Shown here: positions 44,350-57,501 of the stretch, piece after piece
How the letters are laid out: the number at the start of each line of letters is the position of its first letter
Numbering within the stretch: the stretch's first letter is position 1
Assembly (NCBI RefSeq): GCF_964204645.1
Contig: NC_134025.1
Location: 17,640,001 to 17,704,000 of the forward strand
Length of the DNA: 64,000 nucleotides
Direction of reading: 5' to 3'
Source of the DNA: Tubulanus polymorphus
Lineage: Eukaryota; Nemertea; Palaeonemertea; Tubulaniformes; Tubulanidae
Translations under genes and position numbers: made by a program
The notes under the pieces: generated by a model
Databases searched by the model: none
Told to the model about the DNA's origin: nothing
Seen by the model: the letters and a program-made list of their open reading frames with translations, nothing else

Positions 44350-45890
44350 AATTATATAAATTGCTCAGTACCGCAAGGTTCGATTTTGGGCCCACTTTTG
44401 TTTTTGTTAAATATCAATGACCTTCCACACAAACTTGCAAGTACAGCATTTTCATACGCTGATGATACATCTCTTTATATACCCATTGATCCAAATAATC
44501 CTGGTATTGCAAATATGACCCTTCGAAATGACCTTCAAAAAATATCAACATGGGCTTTTCTGTGGAAATTAGAATTTAAAGCCAGTAAAAGCTGTGAGCT
44601 TCTGTTTACGAAAAGAGGTGAAATTATGTTTAATCAAATGTATTTAGGAAACAATCCAATACCAAGAGTAAAAAATAGTAAATCATAAGCATTTGGGATT
44701 TGTGCTTGACTCAAACCTGTCTTTTGAATGTCACGTCAACTCCATTTATGAGAAAGTACTTAAATGTATACATCCTCTTAAATCTAAACTTAATCTACAA
44801 ATCCTTTATCTATCCACATAATGAGTACTGTGATATATTGTACAATAGTGCTCCAAAATTGTCTTTGGAAAAATTAGAACGTCTACATTATAAAGCAGCA
44901 CTATTGGTATTGGGTTGTTTACAAGGTTCTAACACCTAAAGGTTTTTAAATATACTTAATTGGCAAACGCTTGCCTCAAGACGTAAAGAACAGCTTCAGC
45001 TATTCATGTATAAAATAAAATTAGGACATTGTCCATCCTAAGATCAATCAATTTTTAGGAATTTTAGAGATAACCTTAGAGAATGAACAACACTAATGCA
45101 ACGTCCATTTCGAATTCCGGCCACTATATCTTCAAAAATTGCTAATTCTTCTTATTTTCGGTTAACGGAATCCTGGAATAATACACACATTGATATCAGG
45201 AGCTACCCTACTTTTTTGCAATTCAAATCTAAGATACTACACTGCAAGACCAGTTTATCTGTAATTTTTACACTACAGCTTCCAAATTTAAAACGATCAG
45301 AAGAGATTTACCTGAATAGGATTCGTGTAGATTTCTTACTTAAAGGTCAGCTCTACCGTCATAATTTCATAGATATATTATCCCTTAACTGTAACTATTG
45401 CAATAGATTTCTAAATACAAGGCATTTCTTAATTCAATGTCAGCAACCTGCCCTATTAACCAATATAGCATCTCTTTTTGCAGAATTGAATCTCATTCAA
45501 ACAAACCTTGTGGACTACTTTGAAACCCTTTCGCTCTCACAGAAATTTTTACTCTTTGGTGACAATCAAACTTTTAACTTTGATATAAATCAGCAAATTA
45601 TTAAAAATTCATAAGCATTTATTGTTAAAGCCCATTGAAACTTCTGAGGATTCTACTTTCTGTCACCACTATTGATACACCCTTTTTGAATTTTTTCTTT
45701 TCTTTCTGTTTTGTGTTTTCTCCTTTGTATACATGTATCAAGAAGTATTATCTAATCGGCCTGTTAATAATATATGTAGCTTATTTCATTAATACTAATA
45801 ATGTCCTTATGGACTTCAGTATTATCTATAGATGCATTTATGTTAAAAAACAAGGCAAGTAAACTTCTTATATAAAAAAAAAGAATGTTG

Positions 45891-46560
45891 ACTCGGGTTG
45901 CGTTTCTTGGAAATAGTCATGTTATAAACGGATTAGAATTATTTCGATGAAATTTTTGTACGCTTCCCAGTGCGACATATGAACCAGTTAGGCAGAAACC
46001 CGTAATCGCTGCAATGCAGCTATACTCAATATTATTACAATTTCAATATTATTACAATTATCATTATCATTATTATTATCATTACCATCTAAGAGCAGGG
46101 TAACTTCTAGGCCAATCATTTTAGACGGTGGTGGTCTGTATATGGTTATCAAATGAAGGGCAACCGATTCCGCGTCTGTGAGGCCTATGTACTTGAACGA
46201 ATATAACATTGATGGGTGATGAATCTTTTCAAAAATCTGCTCATGATTTATATTGTTGTCATCTTACAACTAATGAGCTATATCAGCTTTTTGGTTGCAT
46301 ATATGTGTAGGGCAGATACACGTTTAAACCAAATATCATGACAACTCATTACAGTATCTTTAAAACTTTCCAGAATAAGTTCATTCCATCTATGGACAAA
46401 TGAACCAATGGACAGAGGGATGGATTATGGAAAGTGAATGCAACAGCCCACCTGAAGTCCAAAATGGGACAAAAACTGAACAATTAGAGAAAATGACTGC
46501 TATCACTCAACACGAAAGTGGCGTAATGTCATCCCAATTTGTTAAAAGCTAACCTTTCTT
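45891..46560. repeat. ATT simple repeat and degraded repeat E end
   Basis: Imperfect (ATT)n at about 46020-46085. 46255-46480 resembles the 3' end of repeat E (gggcagatacacgtttaaac, ttcattccatctatggac, aagtgaatgcaacagcccac), strongly diverged. Confidence 0.5.
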
Positions 46561-47180
46561 CGCAAGAGTGGGAGAGCTATTCAAGATATCTACCAAAGTG
46601 GGCATATATGAGCGAGAAAGCTGATTTTAAATAGGTGTAATTCATGGACCAAGTTTGAAAGAAAATTCACATTATTTGATGTGTGTAGAGCACTTACAAG
46701 AAATTCAAAATGCCCTCTGTGGTGACAATATTAGGTGAGTGAGAGAGCAAATTTGTTATGGGTTTTATCCATGGACCTACCCCATTATACAAACCAAAGT
46801 TAAAATAAATTGCATATCATTGAATGCGTACAGTGCTAACAAGTAAATCAAGATGCCAGCAATATTGGATGCGCAAGAACGCTAATTTTTGTAATGTTTC
46901 ATCTATAAGCCTACCCCATTACACAAAGTTAAACAGAGATTGCATGTTATTTGATGTCTATAAAGCGCTAACAAGGAATTCAATATGTCTGCTGTAGTGG
47001 TGGCCATATTGGAAGAGCGAGAAAGATAATTTACGATAGGTTTCATCATGAGCTCACCCCAGAATACAAACCAAGTTCAGAAGTAATTGCATTTTATTTA
47101 ACGTGTGTAGAGTGCTAGCACGACATCCAAAATGTCCACTGCGGTGGCCATATTAGATGAGCAAGAAAGCTAATTTTCAC
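46560..47180 (+). repeat. tandem repeat of about 155 bp, about four copies
   Basis: Diverged units share 'cgagaaagctaatttt', 'ggtttcat..atggacctacccca', 'acaaacc', 'ttgcat..ttgatgtgtgtagagtgctaacaag' and 'tggccatattgga'. A further partial unit at 47995-48110 suggests the array is split by sequence at 47181-47990. Confidence 0.7.
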
Positions 47181-47990
47181 CCCTGGGCGTAGTCAGTAAC
47201 CTGACTGCGGTTTAGTTTCACGATCGGATATTTTCACAAACCACAGTCAGGAATGGGAAGGTCATTTTTCAATGAAATTTTCGTGAGTCAATTTGACTCA
47301 CGAGTAATTTGCCTGTCATTTCATTGTCTCTTAAGATATCCGTCTAATTTTTCTTGTAATCAACGCACAACAGATTCGTTGTTTGTTTGATACCCATAAC
47401 ACCTCACCTGACGATCTTAATCCACGTGCAAATCGGCCGTAAAGTGAGAGTAAATTTCCGTCGATTCGACGGCGGCCATTTTGAAAATTTGTGGAGGGTG
47501 CTGGCACCTGTGGACTGAGGCCAGGACAACAACACAAACTAACGAAACGAAACGACAAAATTGAAAAAAAATTAAGAGACCCGACACTAATTCACATTTT
47601 CCATCAACCAGAATTTATTATTTCACTATTTATTTTGGAAAACACGAAAATTTGAAATATATATCGGAAAACCATCAAAAATAAAAATTGTTGTTTCGTC
47701 TTGAAAGTTTTATAGAAATCTTTGTAGGTCACCTTGTCTATCATGCCACATGTATGCAATACAGAGAAATGGCGGCCAATGGCGGAATTTGCAAAGAAAT
47801 TAATTGATTTCTCAAAACAATGTTGATTAATCGCTCAAAACATTCATAAAATTGGATTATTTCGAAAGGTACCTGTGTTAATTTGTGAATTAAGCCATTA
47901 ATTGTGGACTGAAGTCAATAGAAAGTATATTTTTGAAGTGTTACTTTTTTCAACCGTGTTTTGGCCCTTGCCATCCCTAATGTTAGTATA
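47181..47990. other. inserted segment with hairpins and a first-exon-like stretch
   Basis: CCTGACTGCGGTTT (about 47201-47214) and AAACCACAGTCAGG (about 47236-47249) form a hairpin; GTGAGTCAATTTGACTCAC at 47283-47301 is a palindrome. On the minus strand, an ATGGCCGCC in good context (about 47480) leads into a short open frame and a TCAG|GTGAGG donor-like site near 47405, but the frame stops just before the donor. It splits the 155-bp array, so I infer a decayed insertion. Confidence 0.4.
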
Positions 47991-49147
47991 AGCCCATCCG
48001 AGCTTACCACCAACGATTAGGTAACTAACTACCATGGACCAACCCGACGACAAAAACATTGCAATTAATTTGAAATGTGTAGTGAGCTAACATGGGAAAG
48101 CGTACAGTATAAAATAGAATGTCAACCGGCCCTACTGGGATGACAAAATTACATTTTTCAACCTTTTAAGAATGGAACTTGGTCTAATGAAAAACGTACT
48201 TAGTTGTTGCACGCAGTCTTTTACCAACTTTTGCTCTTTCTCTTCTAATAACCCAGTTTCAAACTCCAAGTTTGCAGACTAAAATAAAAAATTGGGGAAA
48301 AAATAATTTTCTATAAATGCAATTGTTAGATGTCACTTCATCTACACTGCTGGAAACCAAATCAGCCGGCAGCTATATCATACCTCTTCAAAGCTGACAC
48401 CAGTTTATATGGAAAAACTAGCGCCACCAGAAAAAGGCATTCATTTGTTGCAAATGGAAAGAGAAAAGCAGATGTGCATGTTTTATGTAATCCTGCATGA
48501 AATGTTAACTGAAGAGTGTACAATCCTGTACGCGTAAATTACAATGATGTTCAACTTCCTGAGGTTAACCGTTTCAGTGCTGACTAATTAATACCCTATA
48601 GTGCTGGTGATAATTGGAATTTCTTTTCAAATTCCACCCTAGCGTGTTGAATAATGGGAATACCACTAAAGTGCGTCTACACCGCGGCGCGGTATATTGT
48701 TAGTTACCAGTATTTGACTATGTTTGACAGGTGCTGTCATTTTTTAAGAGAGATAATTACTAATTACATCAATACACTGCAGTGCGTTGAACTAGCAAAA
48801 TCCATCACCGATTTATACACCGCACTGCCGTGTAGACGCACTGATAGGGTTAACCATACTCTAATTACAATGTAATAGATAACCATCTTTTTCTGGATAT
48901 CGTCATTCAACAACATATCGAACAGGCTAGTATGCCAAAAAAATTCTGTTTAATTGTTTTAATCAGAACAGAGATTTAATGATGCCAGTTCTCTTCATAT
49001 CCATTTATAGTGTGAGTTAACTTATCTCAGCACTTAATGTTAGAGTTGTCTGAATAGGCACAATAAATCTAATAGATAATCAACTTGGGTTGATTTTTAT
49101 GGATTTCATCTTCAACAATTGAATATGGAAGCCATACTGGATTATGA
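47991..49147. other. no gene recognised
   Basis: One partial tandem-repeat unit at the left edge, then AT-rich non-coding DNA. Short frames such as 48654-48875 carry no domain signal. Confidence 0.4.
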
Positions 49148-49469
49148 TTTTGCTGAAGAACTAGGGGTCCAGGGACATAATGCCCCGTTGGCAAGTGGTT
49201 TAAAATGCTAAATACCCTAACAATATCAATTATCAAAGCACCCTGGTGACCATATATTGTTGAGAAACCAATGACCCTGAAACTCACACAATCATAGAAT
49301 ATGCCAAGGGCTACAACTTTCTCGGTTCCAGTCGACTTTTTTGGTCGGTTTTTAGTAGGAGCCGCATGAGCAGAAGAATTGTATATCATTCAATATTTAA
49401 CTTCCACTGGTGCCAAGAACTAAAGAATTTGGTTGATCCCAAATTCCATGTGAGGAGATATATCCTATA
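49148..49469 (+). repeat. repeat E, left flank of the long-TIR element
   Basis: ggggtccagggacataatgc, caccctggtgaccatata and aatgaccctgaaactcaca match 61738-61860. The matching 3' part resumes near 52420. Confidence 0.7.
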
Positions 49470-52353
49470 ATGGAGATATGAAAGGCTGAATCCAAGAACA
49501 TGTCTATCACACTTTTGAGCCCAAAACGTCTACTTTTACTTAGTAGCCACTTGAGAACAATAAGCAATTAACGATATCGGCTACTTTTCCAGTAGTATAC
49601 ATTTCAAAACAGACACTCTGAAATAGTATTCCTATCAATTCGGTTGGTTTTTCATAGTGGCTGTTTCGAAGAGTCTACTATTGAAAAGTGACCATTTTAA
49701 AACATCTGGTTTTGATAACCATAACGGCTACTCTCAAAACATATCATTTCTAAAAGTCAACTATTGAAAGTGACCATTTTGAGATCGCTTGCCAGATTCC
49801 CTGTTATAAATACACTTCGCAACATATGCTTCCGATTTGCAGTGATACGTGACAATATAAACATACTGAGAAACTATACTCACCTATAGTTTGGGGTATA
49901 GTTCTATTTAGAGTGACTAAGTTAAGATCTGAAGATATTGTAGATACTCTTTGAGGATGTGAAATGTAATGAGCGATTCCCAACCCTAACCAATAAAGGT
50001 CGAGATAGGAAATAAATTTATTTACAAATCGCCAATAGTTATGTAGTTTTAAGATAAATCGAAATTTCCTTCTTTTTCGTGGCGATATAATTTAATGAAG
50101 AATTCAATTTGACCAAATGCAGCTATTTTCAAGCATAGGTCTGCATTTATTTTTGATTTAAATTCTTTAATTAAAAGCGCAATCATAAATTCAGGCTAAC
50201 CTCTCATTATTGAAATGGTGGTTTATTTTCAACGGGGGCCTGGATGTCTTTGCATCTTATAGTACGATCTGTTCGAATTTCCCTGAATTCTAATTTCGCT
50301 GCATCATTGATTTTTTTAAACAAAATATGCTACAAATATCCATGTGGATTTTAAACATTCTAAAGAAATCATCTAAATCAAGCCCATATTTGATCAAATG
50401 TAATATCAATGAGAAACATTGTATGGTATTCAAGATTTCATTTGGTGAAACCGCAACGTTTCGACGGGTGACTAAAACAGCCATCATCAGGTGGAATGTA
50501 GACATTCCTAGTGAGAAGGGCTTTTAGTCAGATGGCTGTCAGTCAACAGCCGAAATGTTGTGGTTTAACTTAAATAAATTTCATGATACAAAATTCTATC
50601 GTGGAATTTCTTCGTTTATCTACAGTTAACGGATTAGAGTATTTTATTCGACTACTTCGGGTCCTGTAGTCGTTAACGTCGAAAATTATTCACTTTTCGG
50701 CACGGAAGCGATATACAACCGTGTTGGTCGCTATGATAGGGATTCCCTGTCTATCTGCACCTTAAATCGGTACCTGTTGGTTCTAGCCTGCATTTGCTTC
50801 CAAATTCAAGTATTGGTATCGTCATTCTTACTCTGAATGCACCTCTGTTGTCGAACATGGTGCCACATATTAGAAGTTATTATTTTACGATAATTTGTTA
50901 AAAAGAGTTTAGTTGGAAAAAACTGATAATTATCTTAAATGATCATTGGTTCATCGATTCAGCGAAGTTCAAACACCGTACATTTTGGCATATTATTTTA
51001 TTGGCACCTTGAAATAAAGTCTCATAGAGATATTGCGGTGCTAAGTTTATTACTATTAAGAGGTAATTACTTTTGGTTCGAGGTCATTTGGTGGCCAATG
51101 CAGTTTGTTCATTCGTTCATCAATTACTGTCTAGTTAGCCAGTGTGTAATTGACCTGCTGACCGATAGCTGCTGCTGGGTTTTTGATAACCTATATAAAC
51201 AATTTACTCAACAAAGTACGAAAGTATGAGAAACTGAAATCACAGCCTATCGCATTTCTTTCACTTCTTAAGCCAAACAAAGTTTTCTCTATCAAATGAA
51301 ATTGCTGATTTCAAAATTACTTGAATATCTCAACACTGCACTTTTATACGCTAATCGTGTGATCTTTTATAATAAGTTGGTAATTTCATTTCAACCAAAC
51401 TGTATAACTATGAAATAATATTTGATCAGGCAATCACTTCTAGCAAGCGATAAAACGATTCATGAACAAGCCATGAACAGCGAGACAAAGTGAACATCAC
51501 ATGGATTACTTAAAAATCCTTTTTATCGAAATAAACAATAAATTCAAGGTTAATTCTTAATATCTTACATTTTTTTCGGATTATTTTGTATAGTCTTCAT
51601 CCAGATAATGAGATAAATAGGACGTAATTCATTTTATGAATATATGATTTTATTTGTATATTCCTCTCTCATATATCCTTAAAAAAATATGTTTATCAGA
51701 TAGTATGAATGCACCAGAATGTCTTATAATCGCAAATGTAAAACAGAAATCTTAAAATTCTTAATTAGGACTGGCACTATCACTATATTAGTATTAATGG
51801 ATTTAATCCATGATGATGTTATATAAATCAATAGTTTTCCTATTGGATATTGCCATTTTGTTGAGCGTAATATAAATTAGGGAATTCTTGGCAACTCCAA
51901 AACTTGGATTTTCTATTCACACAACTGTATTCAAAGCATACAGAGTTCTGTATACAAAGCATATAGGGTTTAACAGTGCCTTTGAACCTGTCACGTATCA
52001 CTGCAAATCTTTAACAGATGCTGCTATTTTGAACAGGAAATTACAAAGTCACTGTTTACAGGCGGGTGGTTTTACAGTCACCTCTACTGCTACAGTGCAC
52101 TATCAAAACCAGATGTTTTAAAATGGTCTCTTTTCAATAGTAGACTCTTCGAAACAGCCACTATAGAAAACCAACCGAATTGAAAGGAATACTATTTCAG
52201 AGTTACTGTTTTGAAATGTATTCTACTGGAAAAGTAGCCGATATCGTTAATTACTCATTGTTCTCAAGTGGCTACTAAGTAAAAGTAGACGTTTGGGCTC
52301 ATAAGCGTGATAGATATGTTCCTTGATTCAGCCTTTCATATATCCAATGACAG
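49470..52353. mobile_element. 2.9-kb long-terminal-inverted-repeat element (repeat F, full copy)
   Basis: The outer left arm (49470-49870: gatatgaaaggctgaatc, acttagtagccacttgag, ttaacgatatcggctacttt, ttggtttt, ccattttaaaac, gatttgcagtgatacgtgac) recurs inverted at 51980-52353, giving arms of nearly 400 bp. It lies inside repeat E. No transposase frame is visible; the interior matches 27400-29445 in reverse. The target duplication is unclear. A fold-back or large MITE-like element is the best description. Confidence 0.75.
50470..50565. other. inverted pair of stem-loop boxes
   Basis: On the minus strand CTGATGATGGCTG...CGTCGAAACGTTGCGG (about 50490-50452) and on the plus strand GATGGCTGTC..CAACAGCCGAAATGTTG (50531-50560) flank GGAATGTAGACATTCC. 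The two boxes are head to head, as in the related copy at 28660-28770. Confidence 0.55.
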
Positions 52354-52419
52354 CGCTAATCATCATCGAATATAAAGGTTATAAGTTCAAACCCGCCGTT
52401 AATTTACTCAAAAATCCCT

Positions 52420-52710
52420 TTTTCCACCTATGATAAAGTACTGATGATACTAAGATGGCCGTCAATTGTATCAAAGGTCCATTTTAATAGAATACCCACA
52501 ACAAATTGCAATGAAAAATGCCAAACCATTAGGAATTGACAAGACTCAAAATTCAGGCCAAAATTGACATTTTTGGGCACAAAAAGGTCACAGGATGGCC
52601 ATCTTGAGACCGATTAACCCAATTGTTGTTATGCTGATGGGCCCTTGGGGGATACAAATATATACGAAAGATCAAGGTAACTGATCAAAGCATCTTCAAA
52701 ATTTCCCTCA
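52420..52710 (+). repeat. repeat E, right flank of the long-TIR element
   Basis: ctgatgatactaagatggcc, cacaacaaattgcaatg and cgaaagatcaaggtaactga match the repeat E copy at 10880-11170. Confidence 0.75.
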
Positions 52711-52714
52711 AAAA

Positions 52715-54525
52715 GATCAATAAAATGCCCATAGGCAAAGTGTGGTTTACCTTGAAAGCTAGAGGTTGTTTGGGGTAAGGGCATTGCTTGAAAAATCTTA
52801 ATAATTCGTGACTTCAAAGTTCTACAAGTTTAAATATTGTATTTTATCTTTCTTAAAGAATTATTTTGTAGTCAAATAAGACCAAAGATATACATTTGTT
52901 TGTGTTCCACATCCAAAATTTCATAAGGTACAGGTAGGCGCGGCAGGGAACCTATTTTATATTTTCAAAGACATATTTTTTACAGTATGAAAAAATATTC
53001 GAATAAAATTCATATGATGTCACATCAGAGGGTGGCTGAATATTTAGTCCTGGAAAACTCTTCCAATGTATGGCTGCGCTGCGGAATCTAAACCGGCGCA
53101 GTAAGAAATAGGCATATGAGATCGTTTTAAATCCTGGAATTTACCACTACGATATTCAGACCTCAACCTATACCTATAGTTTGCTGCTTAGTATTTTCAG
53201 GAGACAAGAAATTACAATTTATTACAAATTCTATCAAACAGAAAACACAGCGCTCATCTACTGCTGATGAAATGTCAAACGCGCCCGCAAGCAGCTTTAA
53301 GGCTGGCTTATGTCGACAAGCAACGCGACGCCTACCGACACAACTGGGTTTATCGCCAATTAGCGGCAACTAGCGGCCTACGAGAGGCCGCCAGTAGCTC
53401 CTCAATCAGTTCGACATAAGCCGAGTTGCTCGTTGCTAGTTGCCCATGTTCTACTCCGGCCTACGGTAGGAGGGCAGTTGCTTTCGAGCCGACATAAGCT
53501 CATCTGCGACGCGACGGAACTAAGCGCAGGGGTTCCAGCCAATGAGAGACCGCATATGTTGCGGTCCGTTTCCTTTTTTTACTGCTCTGACGAGTGTCCG
53601 GCTCGCCGTCCGCATTGTGCAATCTAAGTTTAGTGTTTTGGCGCGTGTCGCGTTTCTTACCCGTGTGGGTTCCTTAGTTTAGTTTTGTTGTTGCCGCAAT
53701 GTTTTCGGTGAGTTGGTTGTTCTTCGTAGTTGCTACTATTAGCCCTGTCTATGGGCGTGTTGGTTTAAAGTTATTAAAATTAGCTTTTGTACTTAGTGTG
53801 ACTTAATATTAGCCTCCTAGTCCAAGTGGCATGTGGGGGGGGGGCAGCAACAGTCGGTACCTGTAGCACATGAAAGTTTCTAATGTATGTTATATGTGTA
53901 TCGTTTTTTTGTAGTTAATCTTATCTGATCGCTTCCTTATACCGAAATAAATTCAACTCAGAACGATATAGCGGCGTTGTGGTGATTTTGTCGTAGAGGT
54001 ATATGTCGACGAGTGCCTCAGTCTTAGTCTACCCCTTATAGCATATATATAGTACAAATTATCACCGCTAGTTCGCGTCATTCGTAATTAGTCATAAACT
54101 TTCAAATTCAAGTGGTTCAAAACGTAAACCAAACCTTCAGCATGCCAGAGGACTGGACCGAAGATCTAGAAATGAAATTGGTAGAATTATGGTGTGAGCA
54201 TAATTACATTCTCACCAGCAATGAGCATTTGAAATTCGCACGTATATGGCACCTAGTCCAATGAAACGTTCGCCATTCTATGGCTTTCCCATAATTATTT
54301 TAGTAGCGCCGGAATTCCCCATATATCCCAAAAACAGGCAATCACATTCGCTCGTAGAGACAACGCCCCCCAATTGAGGTCATTGCAATTTCATACGCGA
54401 GAGCTAAGAATTTTCCCACCAAAAACAGTTTTTCGACCATGTCATCGACGGAGGTTCACCATGTCTTCAATCGCATCGATTATACGTCGTTTAAGCCGAG
54501 AACCAATGAAACAAATGCTCACATA
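52715..54525 (+). repeat. repeat C, tandem copy 1 (interrupted)
   Basis: Starts tgcccataggcaaagtgtgg, passes through ggcgcggcaggga and cagagggtggctgaatat, is broken at 53300, and resumes at about 54197 (ataattacattctcaccagc) to aaatgctcacat. The insert replaces about 170 bp present in copy 2. Confidence 0.88.
53301..54197 (+). mobile_element. PIF/Harbinger-like 5' fragment with a MADF-like exon
   Basis: Begins GGCTGGCTTATGTCGACAAG directly after TAA (53298-53300), compatible with a Harbinger-type TWA target. CpG-rich sequence follows, including an internal cgacataagc repeat of the terminus. An ATG at 53699 is followed by a GTGAGT donor. Near the 3' edge, TTCAG precedes an exon reading MPEDWTEDLEMKLVELW (54142 on), the start of a MADF/Myb-like DNA-binding domain found in the accessory protein of these elements. 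The rest is missing: repeat C resumes at about 54197. The element call is inferred; the domain is seen only over 17 residues. Confidence 0.5.
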
Positions 54526-55715
54526 TATATTGCCCATGGGCAAAGTGTGGTTTACCGTGAAAGCCAGAGGTTGTTCGGGGTAAGGGCATTGCTTGAAAAA
54601 TCTTTTTAATTCGTGACTTCAAAGTTCTATCTTGTATTTCATCTTTCTCTTTATTTTGTAGTCAAATAAGACCAAAAATATACATTTCGTAGGGTACAGG
54701 TAGGCGCGGCAGGGAAACTATTTTATATTTTCAAAGAAATATTTTTCACAATATGAAAAAATATTCAAATAAAATTCATATGATGTCACATATCAGAGGG
54801 TGGCTAAATATTTAATCTTGGAAACCTCTTCCATTGTATGGCCGCGGAATCTAAACCGGCGCAATAAGAAATCGGAATTTTAAATCCTGGAATTTACTAC
54901 TAAAATATTCAGACCTCGACCTATACTTGTAGTTTGCTGCTTAATATTTTCAGGTCACAAGAAATTACAATTTATTATAAATTATATCAAACAGAAAACA
55001 TAGCGCTCATCTTCTGTTGATGAAATGTCAGACGCGCCAGCAAGCAGCGTTTACGGTATCACTATAGTAGTGTATACTGTACGAGCGTGTGTTTGTGTAT
55101 GCAACAGTCTATAGCACTCCGCGCGCACGTGGAGGCCATGTGTAAGTGAATGTTCGCTTGCACTTCAATGTCAATCAAATCAATCACCGGGTATTAAAAT
55201 GAAACAATACCTATGCCGGATAATAATTACATTCTCATCAGCAATGAGCATTTGAAATTTGCACGTATACGGCACCTAGTCCAATGAAACGTTCGCCATT
55301 CTATGGCTTTCCCATAATTATTTTAATGGCGCGGGAATTCCCCGTATATCCCAAAAACAGCCAATCGCATTCGCTCGTAGAGACAACGCCCCCCAATCGA
55401 GGTCATTGCAATTTTATACGCGAGAGCTAAGAATTTTCCCGCCAAAAACAGTTTATCGTAGAATTTTAACAAAGTTGACCATGTACATCGACGGAGGTTC
55501 GTCATGTCTTCAAGCGCATCGATTATACGTCGTTTAACCCGAGAACCAATGAAACAAATGCTCACATAAAAAACCGTACCGCGATTTTACATGAAATTGG
55601 CTCAATGCCAACTTCATATCGCTGACAAAGGTAAACCAAAAAACATACCACAATTTTACATGAATTGGCTCAATGCCAACCTCATATCGCTGACAAGGGT
55701 AAACCAAAAAACTAT
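54526..55715 (+). repeat. repeat C, tandem copy 2 (complete)
   Basis: Head-to-tail with copy 1. It starts tgcccatgggcaaagtgtgg and ends after tgacaaaggtaaaccaaaaa, with a partial duplicate of the last 70 bp (55630-55715). About 1.19 kb; no significant open frame. Confidence 0.88.
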
Positions 55716-57199
55716 GTTCCACATCAAAAACAAATGCCTTTTATTATCATAATACTCCTTGTCTTAATATGAAATGAGAACATAGATATTAGCATTGTGT
55801 TTTGGTTGTGTAGCCAAACGAGCGTAGAAACAACAGTAGAAACTCGAAGACGGAACAGGCGGGGCTCCATGCACTCCGACTTGAATTATGTAAGGTTGCG
55901 TTACATAGTTCATGTAGGGATTTAGGTCAATTTCTTGGATGTTACTAGGAACTAGGTGTTATGCGTTTTCTGATTCAGTGTTTTTCATTAGGCGTTTTTC
56001 GAATACCGGCTTATAAAGATCTCAGTGCTAAAGATCTAAGTGCTCAGCACACTACTAGCCGCATGTGAAGGGTTAAAATGATGCGTATGTATGTATTATT
56101 TCAATGTGTAACTATTGATCTAAAGATGAACTGAAGAAGGAAACTTACATGCTCAAAAATGAAATTTTGTCAATTCAATCTAATTAAATCTAATGTGACA
56201 TAACTGTTCAGACGTTTTTAGGTGGTAATTAGTTCACCAAAATGGCCGACCCGTCGATTTGAATCAATGAAATCGGGCACAAAAAATCTGAATTTTGACA
56301 TTAAAAAATAAATTTTTTTTGTCAAAAGTAATTCATTTTAATTCTCTACACCTCCCCGATTAATAATATGCAGAAATAAAAATTTTAGAGAGGGGTACAA
56401 AAGTGCAAAAACGCCTAGTTTTCACTCTTTTTCACTTGTTCTACCTAAATCTCTACAGTACCAATGTTTAATTTTGATGCTAATTAAACATACGCTCGTG
56501 TACATTTACGAAAGTCTATATTAAGAATTTAGTTTCTTGTTTTAAACATTATAACATTTATTTTTAGAGAACCAATTTGCCCATTTTATACTAACTGATG
56601 ACTTCATATTTCAATTCAATAAGGGTCCCATATTAGTGTCCCGAATAGCAATGTTTATACCACTTACAGACATGATACAAGTCGGCTGATGTGACTTATT
56701 AATGTTTTTTATGGAATAATGTGAGAAATGAAAATTATTCGTATAGGGAAATAGCTATCTAGCTAGATTTTTGTGGTTTTCTAAGGTATACTATAAAACA
56801 CGTGGACAATTTGTTTACATTATGTAGTTTATTTACATGCTCCACCCGAACTTGAAAAATGAGCGACATCATGTTGCATGACCTAGATTACACGCTTACG
56901 ATCTAGACTATGATCAACATCAACCTTGATTGAATTAATTGAATTGAAACAAATCGTGCGAGTAAACACACTCGGGCCAATTCAATTGTGCGCGTTGAAG
57001 ATGTAGCGTGAAGATTTTTGCATCATATAATAGTTGTGGGGAGATTAAAATAAACATATAACAAGGCAATTTGATATTACGTATGTATGTGCCCAACGAT
57101 AGCCAGTAGGGAATGAGCCCTGAAGACACTGATCTTTAGTATCCAAAAATGATGAGTGTATCCAGGGAAAACCATACTATAAAATATCATCGTCCTGCT
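55716..57199. other. no gene or named repeat recognised
   Basis: AT-rich non-coding sequence; short frames only. Confidence 0.45.
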
Positions 57200-57501
57200 A
57201 TCAATGGTTATTTAAGAATTGAGTTTACAGGGTTTTAGGCAAAAGACCTCAACTAGCCTGGACCTTTGACCCTAGACCTCCAAAATCACTAAGGCACATC
57301 CTCTCCCTAGGGGTAATCATACTATCAAATAGCATTGTCCTGTTATCAATTGTTCTTCTTGAATCTTGTTTACAAGGTTTCACATGAATAAACTGTAGTG
57401 ACCTTGACCTTTGATCCTTGGACCCCAAAATCAATTGGGCACACCCTCTCCATAGGGGTAATCATAATACGTAATATCATGATCCCGCAATCAACGGTTT
57501 A
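57200..57501 (+). repeat. repeat G, about 145-bp tandem units (left of the fold-back)
   Basis: Two units with 'gaccttgacctttgatccttgg', 'ccccaaaatcaat..ggcaca', 'cctctccctaggggtaatcat' and 'atcaacggttcttcttgaat'. The same units occur at 59267-59580 and 63760-64000. Confidence 0.88.

Larger units (their letters stand above)
42870..45890 (+). pseudogene. non-LTR retrotransposon (RT to C-terminal zinc knuckle), interrupted
   Basis: 5'-truncated LINE. The pre-RT linker is at 42880-43290 in broken frames. RT continues at 43378-43770 (KKGMITVIYKKGDKSNPNNY RPINLL, YDKQSGFIQGHSTSDQL, IYLDISAAFDSVTH). An insertion follows from about 43760 to 44346. RT resumes at 44350 with SVPQGSILGPLLFLLNINDL and FSYADDTSLYI (catalytic YADD intact), then thumb and C-terminal regions in frames 44700-44939 and 45096-45614. 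The C terminus has a C-x2-C-x8-H-x4-C knuckle (CNYCNRFLNTRHFLIQC). A 3' UTR and an A-rich tail end near 45885. Between the two RT halves about 60 residues are absent, so the insert also replaced sequence. Several stops make it inactive. Confidence 0.85.

Noticed and set aside
47331-47558. 75-codon minus-strand frame as a host gene
   Set aside because: No domain; the better ATGGCCGCC context lies in another frame that stops after about 20 codons. Kept only as a first-exon-like remark.
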